A stretch of DNA of 64,000 nt from Deltaproteobacteria bacterium. Lineage in GTDB: Bacteria > JAGRBM01 > JAHCIT01. Made by a program: the position numbers and the translations under genes. How positions within the stretch are numbered: position 1 is the stretch's first letter; each line of letters begins with the position of its first letter. Under the pieces are notes generated by a model. That model was not told the origin of the DNA and did not search any database. It saw only the letters and a program-made list of their open reading frames with translations. This document shows, in pieces, positions 38,375 to 46,439 of the stretch. The stretch spans positions 248,245 through 312,244 of the forward strand of contig JAHCIT010000001.1 of NCBI GenBank assembly GCA_026129095.1, given 5' to 3'.

Positions 38375-39925
38375 ATGGCGGAATCAAAACGAACAAAGAC
38401 GGCGGGCCGGGGCCTGGAGACTCCCCCCAGCGATATCCCGTTCCCGTCGGTAGCGATCATCGGGTCCGGGTTCGGCGGCCTGTGCATGGCGATCAAGCTG
38501 AAAGAGGCGGGCTTTCAGGCCATCACGATCTTCGAGAAGGCGGACCGGGTAGGCGGCACCTGGCGGGACAACAGTTATCCCGGCGCGGCGTGTGATGTGC
38601 CATCGCATCTTTACTCGTTCTCGTTTGAACCGAAGTCCGACTGGTCGCGGGCGTTCCCCGAACAATCCGAAATCCTCGGCTACATCGACCACGTTGCGGA
38701 CAAATACAACTTGCGGCCGCATATCCGGTTCCGGACAGAAGTTACCGCCGCCGAGTTTGATGAAGCCAAGGGCCTCTGGCGGATCGAGACCATCACAGGT
38801 AGCTCCGAAAACAATGGCTCCAGGGGCCGTCATGAAACCCACTTTGCCCATGTGCTCGTGTCTGCCTGCGGACAGCTCAACCGGCCGGCCTATCCGGATA
38901 TTCCGGGACTCGACCGGTTCGAGGGTGTGCAGTTCCACTCGGCCCGCTGGAACCATCAACACAGTCTGAAAGGGCGCAAGGTGGCGGTGATCGGTACGGG
39001 TGCGAGCGCGATACAGTTCGTTCCGCCAGTGGCAGAGCAGGCAGGCCAGCTCCATGTCTTCCAGCGCACGCCGACATGGATCCTGCCCAAACCCGACCGG
39101 CCGTACATGAACTACGAAAAGCGGCGGTTCCGCAAGTTCCCTGCCTGGCGCGAGACCTACCGCAACTGGCTTTACTGGAGTCTGGAGGCGCGATTTGCGG
39201 CGTTGAATCAGGGAAGCGTGCTGGGCGAGATGGTCAAGCGTGCCGCCCTTGAACACCTGGATTCACAGGTAAAATGGCCGCTCCTCAAGAAAGCCCTGAC
39301 CCCTGATTACGAACTTGGATGCAAGCGCATTCTCATCTCCAATGACTACTACCCGGCAATCCAGCGGCCGAATGTGGCGCTGATCACCACGCCGGTCGAA
39401 CGGTTTACGAAAAACTCTGTTGTGGACCGGGATGGCCGGTCGTACGATGTAGACACGGTCATTTTCGGCACCGGTTTCGAGACCACCGGATTTCTCGCCC
39501 CGATACGGATCACCGGTCTTGGGGGCCAAAGTCTGAAGGAAGCCTGGAAAGACGGCGCAGAGGCTTTTCTGGGCGTCACGGTGGCGGGATTTCCCAACCT
39601 TTTCATGCTTTACGGGCCGAATACGAATCTGGGCCACAACTCGATCCTGTTCATGATCGAGTGCCAGGTTCACTACGCCATCCAGTGCATCCGGCGGCTC
39701 GTGGACCGGCGGCTCAAATACCTGCATCCCGATCCGGACCGGCAACGCGAATACAACGAATGGGTACAGGCTGAACTGAAAAAGCGCGTCTGGGCGACCG
39801 GTTGCCACAGCTGGTACGTGAATGAAAAGGGTAAAAACACAAACAACTGGCCCACCTACACCGTTTCTTACTGGCGCAAGACCCGCCAGGTGGATTTCTC
39901 GGCCTATCGAAGCGAAGCGCGGTAG
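38375..39925 (+). CDS. Flavin-containing (Baeyer-Villiger-type) monooxygenase
   Basis: Protein of 516 residues. An N-terminal FAD motif Ile-Ile-Gly-Ser-Gly-Phe-Gly-Gly (about residues 28-35), the fingerprint Phe-Glu-Gly-Val-Gln-Phe-His-Ser-Ala-Arg-Trp (the Phe-x-Gly-x3-His-x3-Trp motif of Baeyer-Villiger enzymes), and the NADPH motif Val-Ile-Gly-Thr-Gly-Ala-Ser-Ala are all present. Also typical are Gly-Gly-Thr-Trp-Arg-Asp-Asn-Ser-Tyr-Pro-Gly and Gly-Pro-Asn-Thr-Asn-Leu-Gly-His. Such enzymes insert oxygen into ketones or oxidise heteroatoms with NADPH. Substrate unknown. The gene stands alone, with the palindrome at 38309 as likely operator. Confidence 0.9.
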   Translation: MAESKRTKTAGRGLETPPSDIPFPSVAIIGSGFGGLCMAIKLKEAGFQAITIFEKADRVGGTWRDNSYPGAACDVPSHLYSFSFEPKSDWSRAFPEQSEILGYIDHVADKYNLRPHIRFRTEVTAAEFDEAKGLWRIETITGSSENNGSRGRHETHFAHVLVSACGQLNRPAYPDIPGLDRFEGVQFHSARWNHQHSLKGRKVAVIGTGASAIQFVPPVAEQAGQLHVFQRTPTWILPKPDRPYMNYEKRRFRKFPAWRETYRNWLYWSLEARFAALNQGSVLGEMVKRAALEHLDSQVKWPLLKKALTPDYELGCKRILISNDYYPAIQRPNVALITTPVERFTKNSVVDRDGRSYDVDTVIFGTGFETTGFLAPIRITGLGGQSLKEAWKDGAEAFLGVTVAGFPNLFMLYGPNTNLGHNSILFMIECQVHYAIQCIRRLVDRRLKYLHPDPDRQREYNEWVQAELKKRVWATGCHSWYVNEKGKNTNNWPTYTVSYWRKTRQVDFSAYRSEAR

Positions 39926-39956
39926 TCATATTTCCTGAAACTGCTCTATTTACAGC

Positions 39957-40035
39957 CAGTTAAGAACAGTTAATCCTTTTCTTTCTTTGCCCGGTTTGGC
40001 TGGCAACCGCAGTCTCGATATGTATACTGTATACA
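39957..40035 (+). promoter_or_regulatory. Direct repeat and GTATAC palindrome upstream of the cupredoxin-like gene
   Basis: CAGTTAA occurs twice ten bases apart (39957 and 39967), one helical turn. At 40021-40035 TGTATACTGTATACA is a perfect palindrome around one central base. Both lie in the 249-base gap before the cupredoxin-like gene and suggest two regulator-binding sites; the GTATAC core is like GntR-family operators. Confidence 0.45.
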
Positions 40036-40183
40036 GTTCTGGATAAGCACAGGCTGACTGTCCTGAAGCATCCGAACTGACGGCCCGGTCCTTGGCAATG
40101 GCGGCAGAAATCGTCTAGTTGACCAGCGGCTTGGCCGACCTCAAAAACTGCAAGGCCCCTCTTATAAAGGAGAGATGGAAACC

Positions 40184-40978
40184 ATGAGTTACAAACCCTC
40201 ACGCCGACAGTTCATGGGCCACACCGTGGCTGCTACCGCTGGCACTTTCGTGCTGATCGAGATCGCCCACCCCAACCTCAGCTGGGGACAGGAAGGCAAA
40301 TACAAGGCCGGCAAGGTGAACAATCCGGCCACGGTCGCTGGCGCGGTAACCTTCAAGGGCACGGCTCCGAAGGCGATCATGCGCGCGGTCACCGACAGCT
40401 TCGAAGTGGCGGGCAAGGAACCCCGCCAGTGGGAAGGCCTGAACCTCGGCGCGGGCAACACCGTCAAGGATGCCGTCGTGATGATCAACAAGATCCCCGA
40501 GGGCAAGGCGTTCAGCGAAGGCAAGCATGTGACCTGGGTTGAAAAGGCCGATATTCACCCGCGCTCGGAAGGCTTTGGTCTCTCCGGCCCCACGTCCGTC
40601 GATGTGGAAAACAGGGATCCGATCTTCCACTCGTGGATTCTCATGCTGGGCCGCCGGCAGGTGGCCAACGTCCCGCACCCGAACAAGGACGTGAAGCAGA
40701 TCAAGATCGACAAACCCGGCCTGTATGAAATGCGCTGTGGTCCACATCCCTGGGAGCGCGCTTTCCGTATGGTTGTACCGCACCCCTACTATGCCAACAC
40801 CAGCAAGGACGGAAAGTTCGAGATCAAGGACGTTCCGGCTGGCTCCTACGAAGCGGTGGCCTGGGCCGAGGGGTTCAATCCCAAGAAGATCCCGATTACG
40901 GTGACGGCTGGCAGCACCTCCTTTAACGTGGAGTTCACCGACGCGGATATCACCGAGGACCTGAAGAAGGGCGGCTGA
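40184..40978 (+). CDS. Tat-exported cupredoxin-like protein with C-terminal carboxypeptidase-regulatory-like domain
   Basis: Protein of about 264 residues; ATG at 40175 is an alternative (the AAGGAG is 2 bases from the first and 11 from the second ATG). The N-terminus carries a twin-arginine signal, Ser-Arg-Arg-Gln-Phe-Met, followed by an Ala-rich stretch. The middle has His in Pro-Ile-Phe-His-Ser-Trp and Cys-Gly-Pro-His in Tyr-Glu-Met-Arg-Cys-Gly-Pro-His-Pro-Trp, the order expected for a type 1 copper site (His, Cys, His), with a possible later Met. The last 60 residues (Gly-Lys-Phe-Glu-Ile-Lys-Asp-Val-Pro-Ala-Gly-Ser-Tyr) are a small transthyretin-like regulatory domain. Resembles plastocyanin-type proteins of methylamine or alkane operons. 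Likely periplasmic electron carrier; terminator follows. Confidence 0.75.
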   Translation: MSYKPSRRQFMGHTVAATAGTFVLIEIAHPNLSWGQEGKYKAGKVNNPATVAGAVTFKGTAPKAIMRAVTDSFEVAGKEPRQWEGLNLGAGNTVKDAVVMINKIPEGKAFSEGKHVTWVEKADIHPRSEGFGLSGPTSVDVENRDPIFHSWILMLGRRQVANVPHPNKDVKQIKIDKPGLYEMRCGPHPWERAFRMVVPHPYYANTSKDGKFEIKDVPAGSYEAVAWAEGFNPKKIPITVTAGSTSFNVEFTDADITEDLKKGG

Positions 40979-41011
40979 TTCCAGCCCGTTTTCCGGCTAG
41001 ACCTGTGATCA

Positions 41012-41057
41012 GGAACCACCCCGTCTCTTGGCTGAGTCGGGGCGGTTCCGTTTTTTT
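41012..41057 (+). terminator. Rho-independent terminator after the cupredoxin-like gene
   Basis: GGAACCACCCCG pairs with CGGGGCGGTTCC (one mismatch) and seven T residues follow at 41051-41057, about 35 bases after the stop codon. Confidence 0.9.
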
Positions 41058-41113
41058 GGCGGCCCCTATTTTCCTGTAGACAAGGCTACCCCGGCTTTGG
41101 TAGCAAGTGTGCC

Positions 41114-42451
41114 ATGCAAACACTTGTCTCTCGTTTGAGAACTTCTTTCGCACTGGGCGCCTTCGTGGCGCTTTTCTTTTCAATGGCTGTCAGCCCCGTC
41201 AACGCCGATGACGGGAAGGTGGGATGGAAGGATGGCTTCAGCCTGCGGACATCCACCGATACGGCAGAGTTCCGGGTAGGTGGCCGTATCCAGCTTGATT
41301 CGGCATTCATCGCAACCAGCCATGAAATGCGCGCCGCCAATGGTTCGCCCGTCACCGATCATTTTGGTTTCCGGAGAGCCCGGCTCTACATCGACATCAC
41401 CCTGCACAAGCACGTGGAGATGCGGCACGAAATCGAAACCTCCCGCGGCAACCTCCAGTTCGCCGATGCCTATGTAGGTCTCAAGGGCGGACCGGCCGGG
41501 CTCGGCCTTCGCCTCGGCCATTTCAAGGAGCCATTTGGACTCGAGGAGATGACCAGTGCCAATTTCCACCCGTTCCTGGAACGAAGTGTTGGCAACGCTT
41601 TTGCACCGGTCCGGAATCTCGGCGCCATGGTTTACATGGACAAAATCCATGACAGCAAAATTACTGCCTGGCTCGGGGTCTTTCGTACGGCCGACGACAA
41701 AGGGCTCTTCGGTGACGACATGACCGAATCGAAGGATACCGATTACAGCCTTACCGGCCGGATCACAGCCGCGCCGCTGCTAGAAAACGGCGGTGAGAAG
41801 ATATTTCATCTCGGATTCGGTTACAGCCGCCGGGAATACCACTCGAATACGACGAGTCTTTCCACACGGCCTGAGACGGGTTTCTTCTACCTGACAACTC
41901 CGGCAGGGCCCGGTACACCCCCGGTCCCGCCCGCCGCACGGGTCAATGGGACCATCCTGAATACGGGAGATATCGCTACAGCCAGCGGCAATGTACAGTG
42001 GGGGCAACTGTTCGGCTTCGAGGGGGCTGTCGGCATCGGACCGGTATCATTACGAAGCGAATACCACCTCAACATGCTCGATACGGCCACCGGGAACCGG
42101 TATTTCTATGGTTTCCATGCACTCGGGAGCGTGTTTTTGACTGGAGAGCATCACCCCTACGCACGTGGCCGGTTCGTACGCCCGAAACCCAAAACTGCCG
42201 CCTTCGATGACGGTATTGGTGCGATCGAGCTGGCGCTCCGCTATTCGCGGCTGGACCTGAACGACGGCCCGGTCACCGGGGGCCACGTCAATACGTTTGG
42301 CGTGGCACTGAACTGGTATCTGAACCCCAACACCCGCTTCGGTGCGAACTACATCCATGCCCACACATCACGCACTGGCACACCCGTTTCCGGGCAGCGG
42401 GTGCCGGGTTATGTGAATGCGGTCGTGGCCCGGTTCCAGGTGGATATCTGA
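41114..42451 (+). CDS. OprP/OprO-type phosphate-selective porin family protein
   Basis: Protein of 445 residues with a signal peptide (about 1-31, ending Val-Asn-Ala-Asp). The body shows the family features: Phe-Arg-Val-Gly-Gly-Arg-Ile-Gln-Leu-Asp, Phe-Arg-Arg-Ala-Arg-Leu, Asp-Ala-Tyr-Val-Gly-Leu, Gly-His-Phe-Lys-Glu-Pro-Phe-Gly-Leu-Glu-Glu (a conserved OprP motif) and the closing strands ending in Val-Ala-Arg-Phe-Gln-Val-Asp-Ile. A 16-strand trimeric outer-membrane barrel for anions is expected. Preceded by the terminator of the cupredoxin-like gene, so it has its own promoter, not obvious by eye. Selectivity for phosphate is not proven. Confidence 0.87.
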   Translation: MQTLVSRLRTSFALGAFVALFFSMAVSPVNADDGKVGWKDGFSLRTSTDTAEFRVGGRIQLDSAFIATSHEMRAANGSPVTDHFGFRRARLYIDITLHKHVEMRHEIETSRGNLQFADAYVGLKGGPAGLGLRLGHFKEPFGLEEMTSANFHPFLERSVGNAFAPVRNLGAMVYMDKIHDSKITAWLGVFRTADDKGLFGDDMTESKDTDYSLTGRITAAPLLENGGEKIFHLGFGYSRREYHSNTTSLSTRPETGFFYLTTPAGPGTPPVPPAARVNGTILNTGDIATASGNVQWGQLFGFEGAVGIGPVSLRSEYHLNMLDTATGNRYFYGFHALGSVFLTGEHHPYARGRFVRPKPKTAAFDDGIGAIELALRYSRLDLNDGPVTGGHVNTFGVALNWYLNPNTRFGANYIHAHTSRTGTPVSGQRVPGYVNAVVARFQVDI

Positions 42452-42532
42452 CCAAAGGCACCGGGCATCCGGGCTACTCCGGTCCCACTCCCGGCGCTAG
42501 GCTTTTGCATCACCCGCCGGGAGAGATGCCCA

Positions 42533-43150
42533 GTGCCTGCGAGCGATGACAAGAAACCGGAACTGATCGTCAGCACCGATACCCTGCGGGAAGAGCGCGT
42601 ACCTCCCGGTCAGCGCGAGACCCGTGCATGGCCTGTCCTGCACTATGGTGATGTACCCGGATTCGACAAGGCCAGATGGGATTTCCGTGTGTTCGGCGAA
42701 GTCAGCACACCCCTGAGGTTTTCGTTCGACGAATTCTTCGCGCTCCCCCGGCTACAGGTGAAGTGTGATATTCACTGCGTCACGACCTGGAGCAAGCTTG
42801 GCATGCTCTGGGAGGGAGTGCCGGTAAGGTTCCTGATGGAAAAATCCGGGGTAAAGCCCACGGCAAAATATGTTCTGGCCCACTGCGAGCAGGGGTTTAC
42901 TGCCAACATCCCGCTTTCCGACTTTACTGAGCCCGACGTGATCTGCGGAATGAAGGCAGATGGCAAGGATCTCACTCCCGAGCACGGTTACCCACTCCGT
43001 CTGCTCGTACCCAAGCTCTATTTCTGGAAATCGGCCAAATGGCTCCGGGGCATCGAGTTCCTGGAGAAAGACCAGCCCGGCTTCTGGGAACAGAACGGCT
43101 ACCACATGCGCGGTGACCCGTGGACCGAGGAACGGTACCGGACCTACTGA
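42533..43150 (+). CDS. Molybdopterin-dependent oxidoreductase (sulfite-oxidase fold, YedY-like)
   Basis: Protein of 205 residues, GTG start preceded by GGGAGAG. It is the Mo-cofactor domain alone: Asp-Phe-Arg-Val-Phe-Gly, Leu-Pro-Arg-x-Gln-Val-Lys-Cys-Asp-Ile-His-Cys-Val-Thr-Thr-Trp-Ser (Cys that ligates Mo), Gly-Tyr-Thr/Phe-type loop, and Gly-Tyr-Pro-Leu-Arg-Leu-Leu-Val-Pro. No Tat signal or dimerisation domain is present, so it appears cytoplasmic, unlike MsrP (YedY) or sulfite dehydrogenases. Lies 81 bases after the porin gene; possibly in the same transcript. Substrate unknown. Confidence 0.82.
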   Translation: MPASDDKKPELIVSTDTLREERVPPGQRETRAWPVLHYGDVPGFDKARWDFRVFGEVSTPLRFSFDEFFALPRLQVKCDIHCVTTWSKLGMLWEGVPVRFLMEKSGVKPTAKYVLAHCEQGFTANIPLSDFTEPDVICGMKADGKDLTPEHGYPLRLLVPKLYFWKSAKWLRGIEFLEKDQPGFWEQNGYHMRGDPWTEERYRTY

Positions 43151-43151
43151 A

Positions 43152-44048
43152 TCAATCGCCGTTCAGAACCCGGATCAGCGGGTAGAGCTCCGAATATGAT
43201 CCAAACCGGATACGCGGCATGGCCAGCACGTTTTCCTTTTCGGATACAAGAGGCGGGAAGCCATCCGGCCGGTGCCGGTTTATTTCCACCAGACGGTCCG
43301 CACTAACGGCCTCTTTCATACTGAACCCGATGACACCACGGTGCTTGTCGTAGCTGATGGAATCGAGTTTCCGGTAGAATGACGTCACGAACGACACTGC
43401 TTCCGACGCCGAAGGCGCCACGTAGATCAAATCCATGTCGCTGGGGCTGATAACGCCACGTTCCGACATGATGCGCATATCCTCGATCAGGCCATTCCAG
43501 ATGTCCCTTCCGCCCAGCAGAATCAGCGGAGCCAGCGGCATTTTCCCGGTCTGGATAAGGCACGCCACCTCCCACAACTCGTCACGGGTTCCGAAACCAC
43601 CCTCCCCCAGAATGAACGCCTTGGACCGGAATACGAGAAAATACTTGCGGATGAAAAAATAGTGGAAATCGACCGCCACTCCGACGTAGGGGTTAAAACT
43701 CTGCTCATGGGGAAGCGTAATCCCGCAGCCAATGGAGTAGTGGGCCGGATCCTCGCCTTTTTCTTTTGCCACCTCCCATGCTCCACGGTTGGCAGCTTCC
43801 ATCACACCGGCCGCGCCTCCAGTGACGACGCCATACCCCGCTCTTGCCAGCAGCGCACCCAGCTTGCGGTTCTCCTCGTAACTTGAATGATCGGAGGGCA
43901 GCCGGGCCGAACCGAATACCGTCACGTAGGGTTTTTCCTCATACGGAGCGAGTATCTCGTTCGCGAGCATGAATTCAGCCAGTATCCGGGTTCCCCGGAC
44001 CGGGTAGCCGGTGCCGAATTCGATGTAATTCTTCATATGTTCGCGCAT
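43152..44048 (-). CDS. LOG family protein (lysine-decarboxylase-like fold)
   Basis: Protein of 298 residues. ATG at 44048 has AAGGAG upstream (the longer frame adds 12 unlikely residues). The Rossmann-like fold has Val-Thr-Val-Phe-Gly-Ser-Ala-Arg, Val-Val-Thr-Gly-Gly-Ala-Ala-Gly-Val-Met-Glu-Ala-Ala-Asn-Arg-Gly-Ala and Glu-Gly-Gly-Phe-Gly-Thr-Arg-Asp-Glu-Leu-Trp-Glu, equivalent to the Pro-Gly-Gly-x-Gly-Thr-x2-Glu motif with the first Pro replaced. Family members hydrolyse nucleoside 5'-monophosphates (cytokinin-type LOG, PpnN). The C-terminal 90 residues exceed the minimal LOG length and are like larger bacterial members. A TATAAT lies about 55 bases upstream. Confidence 0.85.
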   Translation of the reverse strand: MREHMKNYIEFGTGYPVRGTRILAEFMLANEILAPYEEKPYVTVFGSARLPSDHSSYEENRKLGALLARAGYGVVTGGAAGVMEAANRGAWEVAKEKGEDPAHYSIGCGITLPHEQSFNPYVGVAVDFHYFFIRKYFLVFRSKAFILGEGGFGTRDELWEVACLIQTGKMPLAPLILLGGRDIWNGLIEDMRIMSERGVISPSDMDLIYVAPSASEAVSFVTSFYRKLDSISYDKHRGVIGFSMKEAVSADRLVEINRHRPDGFPPLVSEKENVLAMPRIRFGSYSELYPLIRVLNGD

Positions 44049-44104
44049 GGATGGTCTCCTTGTCTGACCCGCTGATATCACCAAAAGGCATGTGATTTCA
44101 GCCG

Positions 44105-44110
44105 ATTATA
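44105..44110 (-). promoter_or_regulatory. -10 element of the LOG-family gene
   Basis: Minus strand TATAAT about 57 bases before the ATG at 44048. The -35 region is not a good match, so the promoter is plausible but unproven. Confidence 0.35.
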
Positions 44111-44335
44111 CCCTAACGCAATGGTCAAAACCGGCTCTGGCAGGAGCAACTACGTGAAGCCTTGTGAACAGCCTTATCCGGCGGCTTCTCCCCGCCAACA
44201 GGAGGGGATATGCTCAAGATTAATTATCTGGAACGCAACATCCGCTGCCGGGATGAATACAGGCGGGTGATTGTTCTGGCCCGGGCGGTGGTTGCCTACT
44301 TGTAGCTGCTTCGGGAGGGAGAACGAATCCACGTG

Positions 44336-45043
44336 ATGTCTCGTATTCTGCCCACTATTGCCGTGCTGCTGCTGGCACCGTTGCCGCTCAATGCGGAAGG
44401 CTTTTCCCTGCTGTTTCCGGATAGCCACATCACACCCGGCCATCTGCTTCGTATCGGCGCGCAGGCTTTCGATGACGATGGCCTTGAAGAACGCCGCCCT
44501 TCGTCATCTCTGATGGAGTACGCCGATGAGCTCACGTGGGGACCGGAAGCAGGAGATGTGGAAATCTCACCTGCTTTCTCGCTGATCGGCGACAGTTTCG
44601 ATGCAGGCGAGAATGTCAGCTTCACCGGCCAGATTTTTGCCGGCATCAACGTCACTCCGATATTCCAGGTTGGCCTCTCGGCGATGTATACGAATTTCAA
44701 GGGCCGCGATCCCGTGCAGCCCGGACCGCCGCCGACACAATCAACCACTGGCGCCACTCACACGCTTCTGTTCATGCCAACCATGCGGGTGCATTTCATT
44801 TTCGACAAGGAAGCGCGTTTCGATCCCTACGTCCAGTTTGCCCTGGGTGGAGGGCGTATTTTCCCCAGGGGAGATAACGGCGGCGCGTTCGTCTTTGGCC
44901 CTGGTGGCGGGATCCGGACTTTTGTCATTCCCAAGGCAGCCCTTGATCTCCGGTTCGAATACCTGTTCGTCTACTCGCGTGAAGATTACGAATCGATGCG
45001 CTTCATGCTGGGAGCGGCTTTTCTCTACGATTGGTTGAAATAG
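44336..45043 (+). CDS. Outer-membrane beta-barrel protein, function unknown
   Basis: Protein of 235 residues; a GTG three bases earlier is an equal start, with GGGAGGGAG about 14 bases upstream. An N-terminal signal peptide ends near Leu-Asn-Ala-Glu. The mature part has amphipathic strands alternating with turns (Gly-Leu-Ser-Ala-Met-Tyr-Thr-Asn-Phe, Phe-Asp-Pro-Tyr-Val-Gln-Phe-Ala-Leu-Gly-Gly-Gly, Leu-Asp-Leu-Arg-Phe-Glu-Tyr-Leu-Phe-Val-Tyr) as in 8-strand OmpX/OmpW-size barrels, closing in Tyr-Asp-Trp-Leu-Lys. No enzyme motif is seen. Convergent with def; four bases separate the stops. The 287-base gap on its left holds only the LOG promoter. Confidence 0.7.
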   Translation: MSRILPTIAVLLLAPLPLNAEGFSLLFPDSHITPGHLLRIGAQAFDDDGLEERRPSSSLMEYADELTWGPEAGDVEISPAFSLIGDSFDAGENVSFTGQIFAGINVTPIFQVGLSAMYTNFKGRDPVQPGPPPTQSTTGATHTLLFMPTMRVHFIFDKEARFDPYVQFALGGGRIFPRGDNGGAFVFGPGGGIRTFVIPKAALDLRFEYLFVYSREDYESMRFMLGAAFLYDWLK

Positions 45044-45047
45044 CAGT

Positions 45048-45605
45048 TCAGTCTTCTGCCGGCGTCTTCAGCAGCGACGGAAGCACGTATTTCTCGAATT
45101 CGGTGACCTGCGTGATTGACCGGGTATCTTCCGTCCGGTCCAGCCACAGTATCCCGTCCAGATGATCACATTCGTGCTGGATGGCACGTGCCAGGAAACC
45201 GGACACCTCCAGATGACACCTCTCTCCGCCGGGAATCCGAAAGGTAGCCGACAAGTCTGTCCAGCGGGACACCTTGCCACGAAGACCATCGATCGAGAGA
45301 CATCCTTCCCAGTCCAGGTCACGTCCGTTTCCCGTGGGCGTCAGAACCGGGTTCACGAGGACCAGTTCACCGGTCGATTCGATGTAGGGGTACCGGGGAT
45401 TGGGCCTAATATCGAGCACAACCACGCGCACCAGCTCACCCACCTGAGGCGCCGCCAGTCCTACCCCACGCGCAGCGCGCATGGTCTCGAACATGTCCGA
45501 TATCAGTTCTTTCAGTTGCGGAGACTGAAGTTCATCCTCTGCGAGTTCACGCGAACGCTCACGCAGAAGGGGGTTACCAATCTTGAGAATCTCGCGGATG
45601 GCCAT
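45048..45605 (-). CDS. def: Peptide deformylase
   Basis: Protein of 185 residues. It removes the formyl group from nascent proteins. All three motifs are present: Gly-Val-Gly-Leu-Ala-Ala-Pro-Gln-Val-Gly (about residues 47-56), Glu-Gly-Cys-Leu-Ser-Ile (Cys metal ligand; Ile in place of the common Val) and Gln-His-Glu-Cys-Asp-His-Leu-Asp-Gly (two His ligands and catalytic Glu). Last gene of the leftward four-gene operon. No fmt is adjacent, unlike the common def-fmt pair. Confidence 0.95.
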   Translation of the reverse strand: MAIREILKIGNPLLRERSRELAEDELQSPQLKELISDMFETMRAARGVGLAAPQVGELVRVVVLDIRPNPRYPYIESTGELVLVNPVLTPTGNGRDLDWEGCLSIDGLRGKVSRWTDLSATFRIPGGERCHLEVSGFLARAIQHECDHLDGILWLDRTEDTRSITQVTEFEKYVLPSLLKTPAED

Positions 45606-45617
45606 ACCAGCAGCTTA

Positions 45618-46439
45618 CTATCTTGCCGGGGCTGTCTGGAACGAAGGCTCATCGATCTTCCGGACTGATTCGACAAACCCCCTGAACAACCGCACTTCCA
45701 GTGGCCCCGCCGGCGTACGACGGTAAAGCCAACGCTCCTTGTGGCCTTCCGTCTCGGCACGTATTTCCGGTTCGCCCACTGCCAGCATTACCGCCTCGCG
45801 GGAAAACCCTTCACGGATATCGCCACGCAGAATGGAGCCCACTGTCAGTGGCGTCCACTGGGGATTCGCCCGGATGACATCAAGTTTTGCCGTTATCTTT
45901 TCCATCGTGCTTCGCACTTCCAGATGGATATCGTTGGCGGGAACAAAGCCGGTCAATGCATCCACACGGTCCAGCCGGACATTCCATGTCACTTCAGTCC
46001 AGGCGCCATCGTGACGGACAATACCGGTACGCGAAAGCCAGCGGGTCTTGACCAGTTGCGGCGGGTCACGATCGCCGGGATGACGGAACACGGCCGCCTC
46101 CTCACGGAGCAGAGGATCGCCTTCTCCTGGCAACTGGATCACCCAGCCACGCTTCAGAATTGTCCGGGGCATCGAGTGCTCCCGCAAAACTATTTCATAC
46201 CAGGGCTGACGGCCTTCACCAAGCGCGGAACTCTTGACCCGGAACACGTCCAGATACTGGAGATCCTGAAGCGCGGGCTTCCCGAAGCCGGCTTCGGTCC
46301 GCACCTGGGTTTTCGTCAGCACGATGGCATAGTCGGCGGGCTCGGCCGCGGCAGCAGATATGAGCAGGGCATGGACCAGAAGGGTCGCCTGGCCGAACCG
46401 GATACAACTAACCCGCGAAGGTAACACTCTTCCAAACAT
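45618..46439 (-). CDS. Secreted protein with SmpA/OmlA-like C-terminal segment
   Basis: Protein of 273 residues. A signal peptide appears around residues 15-32 (Leu-Leu-Val-His-Ala-Leu-Leu-Ile-Ser-Ala-Ala-Ala-Ala-Glu), which suggests the true start may be a few residues in. The middle is beta-rich with SH3-like spacing (Val-Arg-Thr-Glu, Trp-Tyr-Glu-Ile-Val-Leu). The C-terminal portion Gly-Asp-Ile-Arg-Glu-Gly-Phe-Ser-Arg-Glu-Ala-Val-Met-Leu-Ala-Val-Gly-Glu-Pro with Glu-Arg-Trp-Leu-Tyr is like BamE/SmpA domains. No lipobox. It overlaps the upstream zinc-ribbon gene by 32 bases and precedes def by 12 bases. Function unknown; probably periplasmic. Confidence 0.6.
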   Translation of the reverse strand: MFGRVLPSRVSCIRFGQATLLVHALLISAAAAEPADYAIVLTKTQVRTEAGFGKPALQDLQYLDVFRVKSSALGEGRQPWYEIVLREHSMPRTILKRGWVIQLPGEGDPLLREEAAVFRHPGDRDPPQLVKTRWLSRTGIVRHDGAWTEVTWNVRLDRVDALTGFVPANDIHLEVRSTMEKITAKLDVIRANPQWTPLTVGSILRGDIREGFSREAVMLAVGEPEIRAETEGHKERWLYRRTPAGPLEVRLFRGFVESVRKIDEPSFQTAPAR

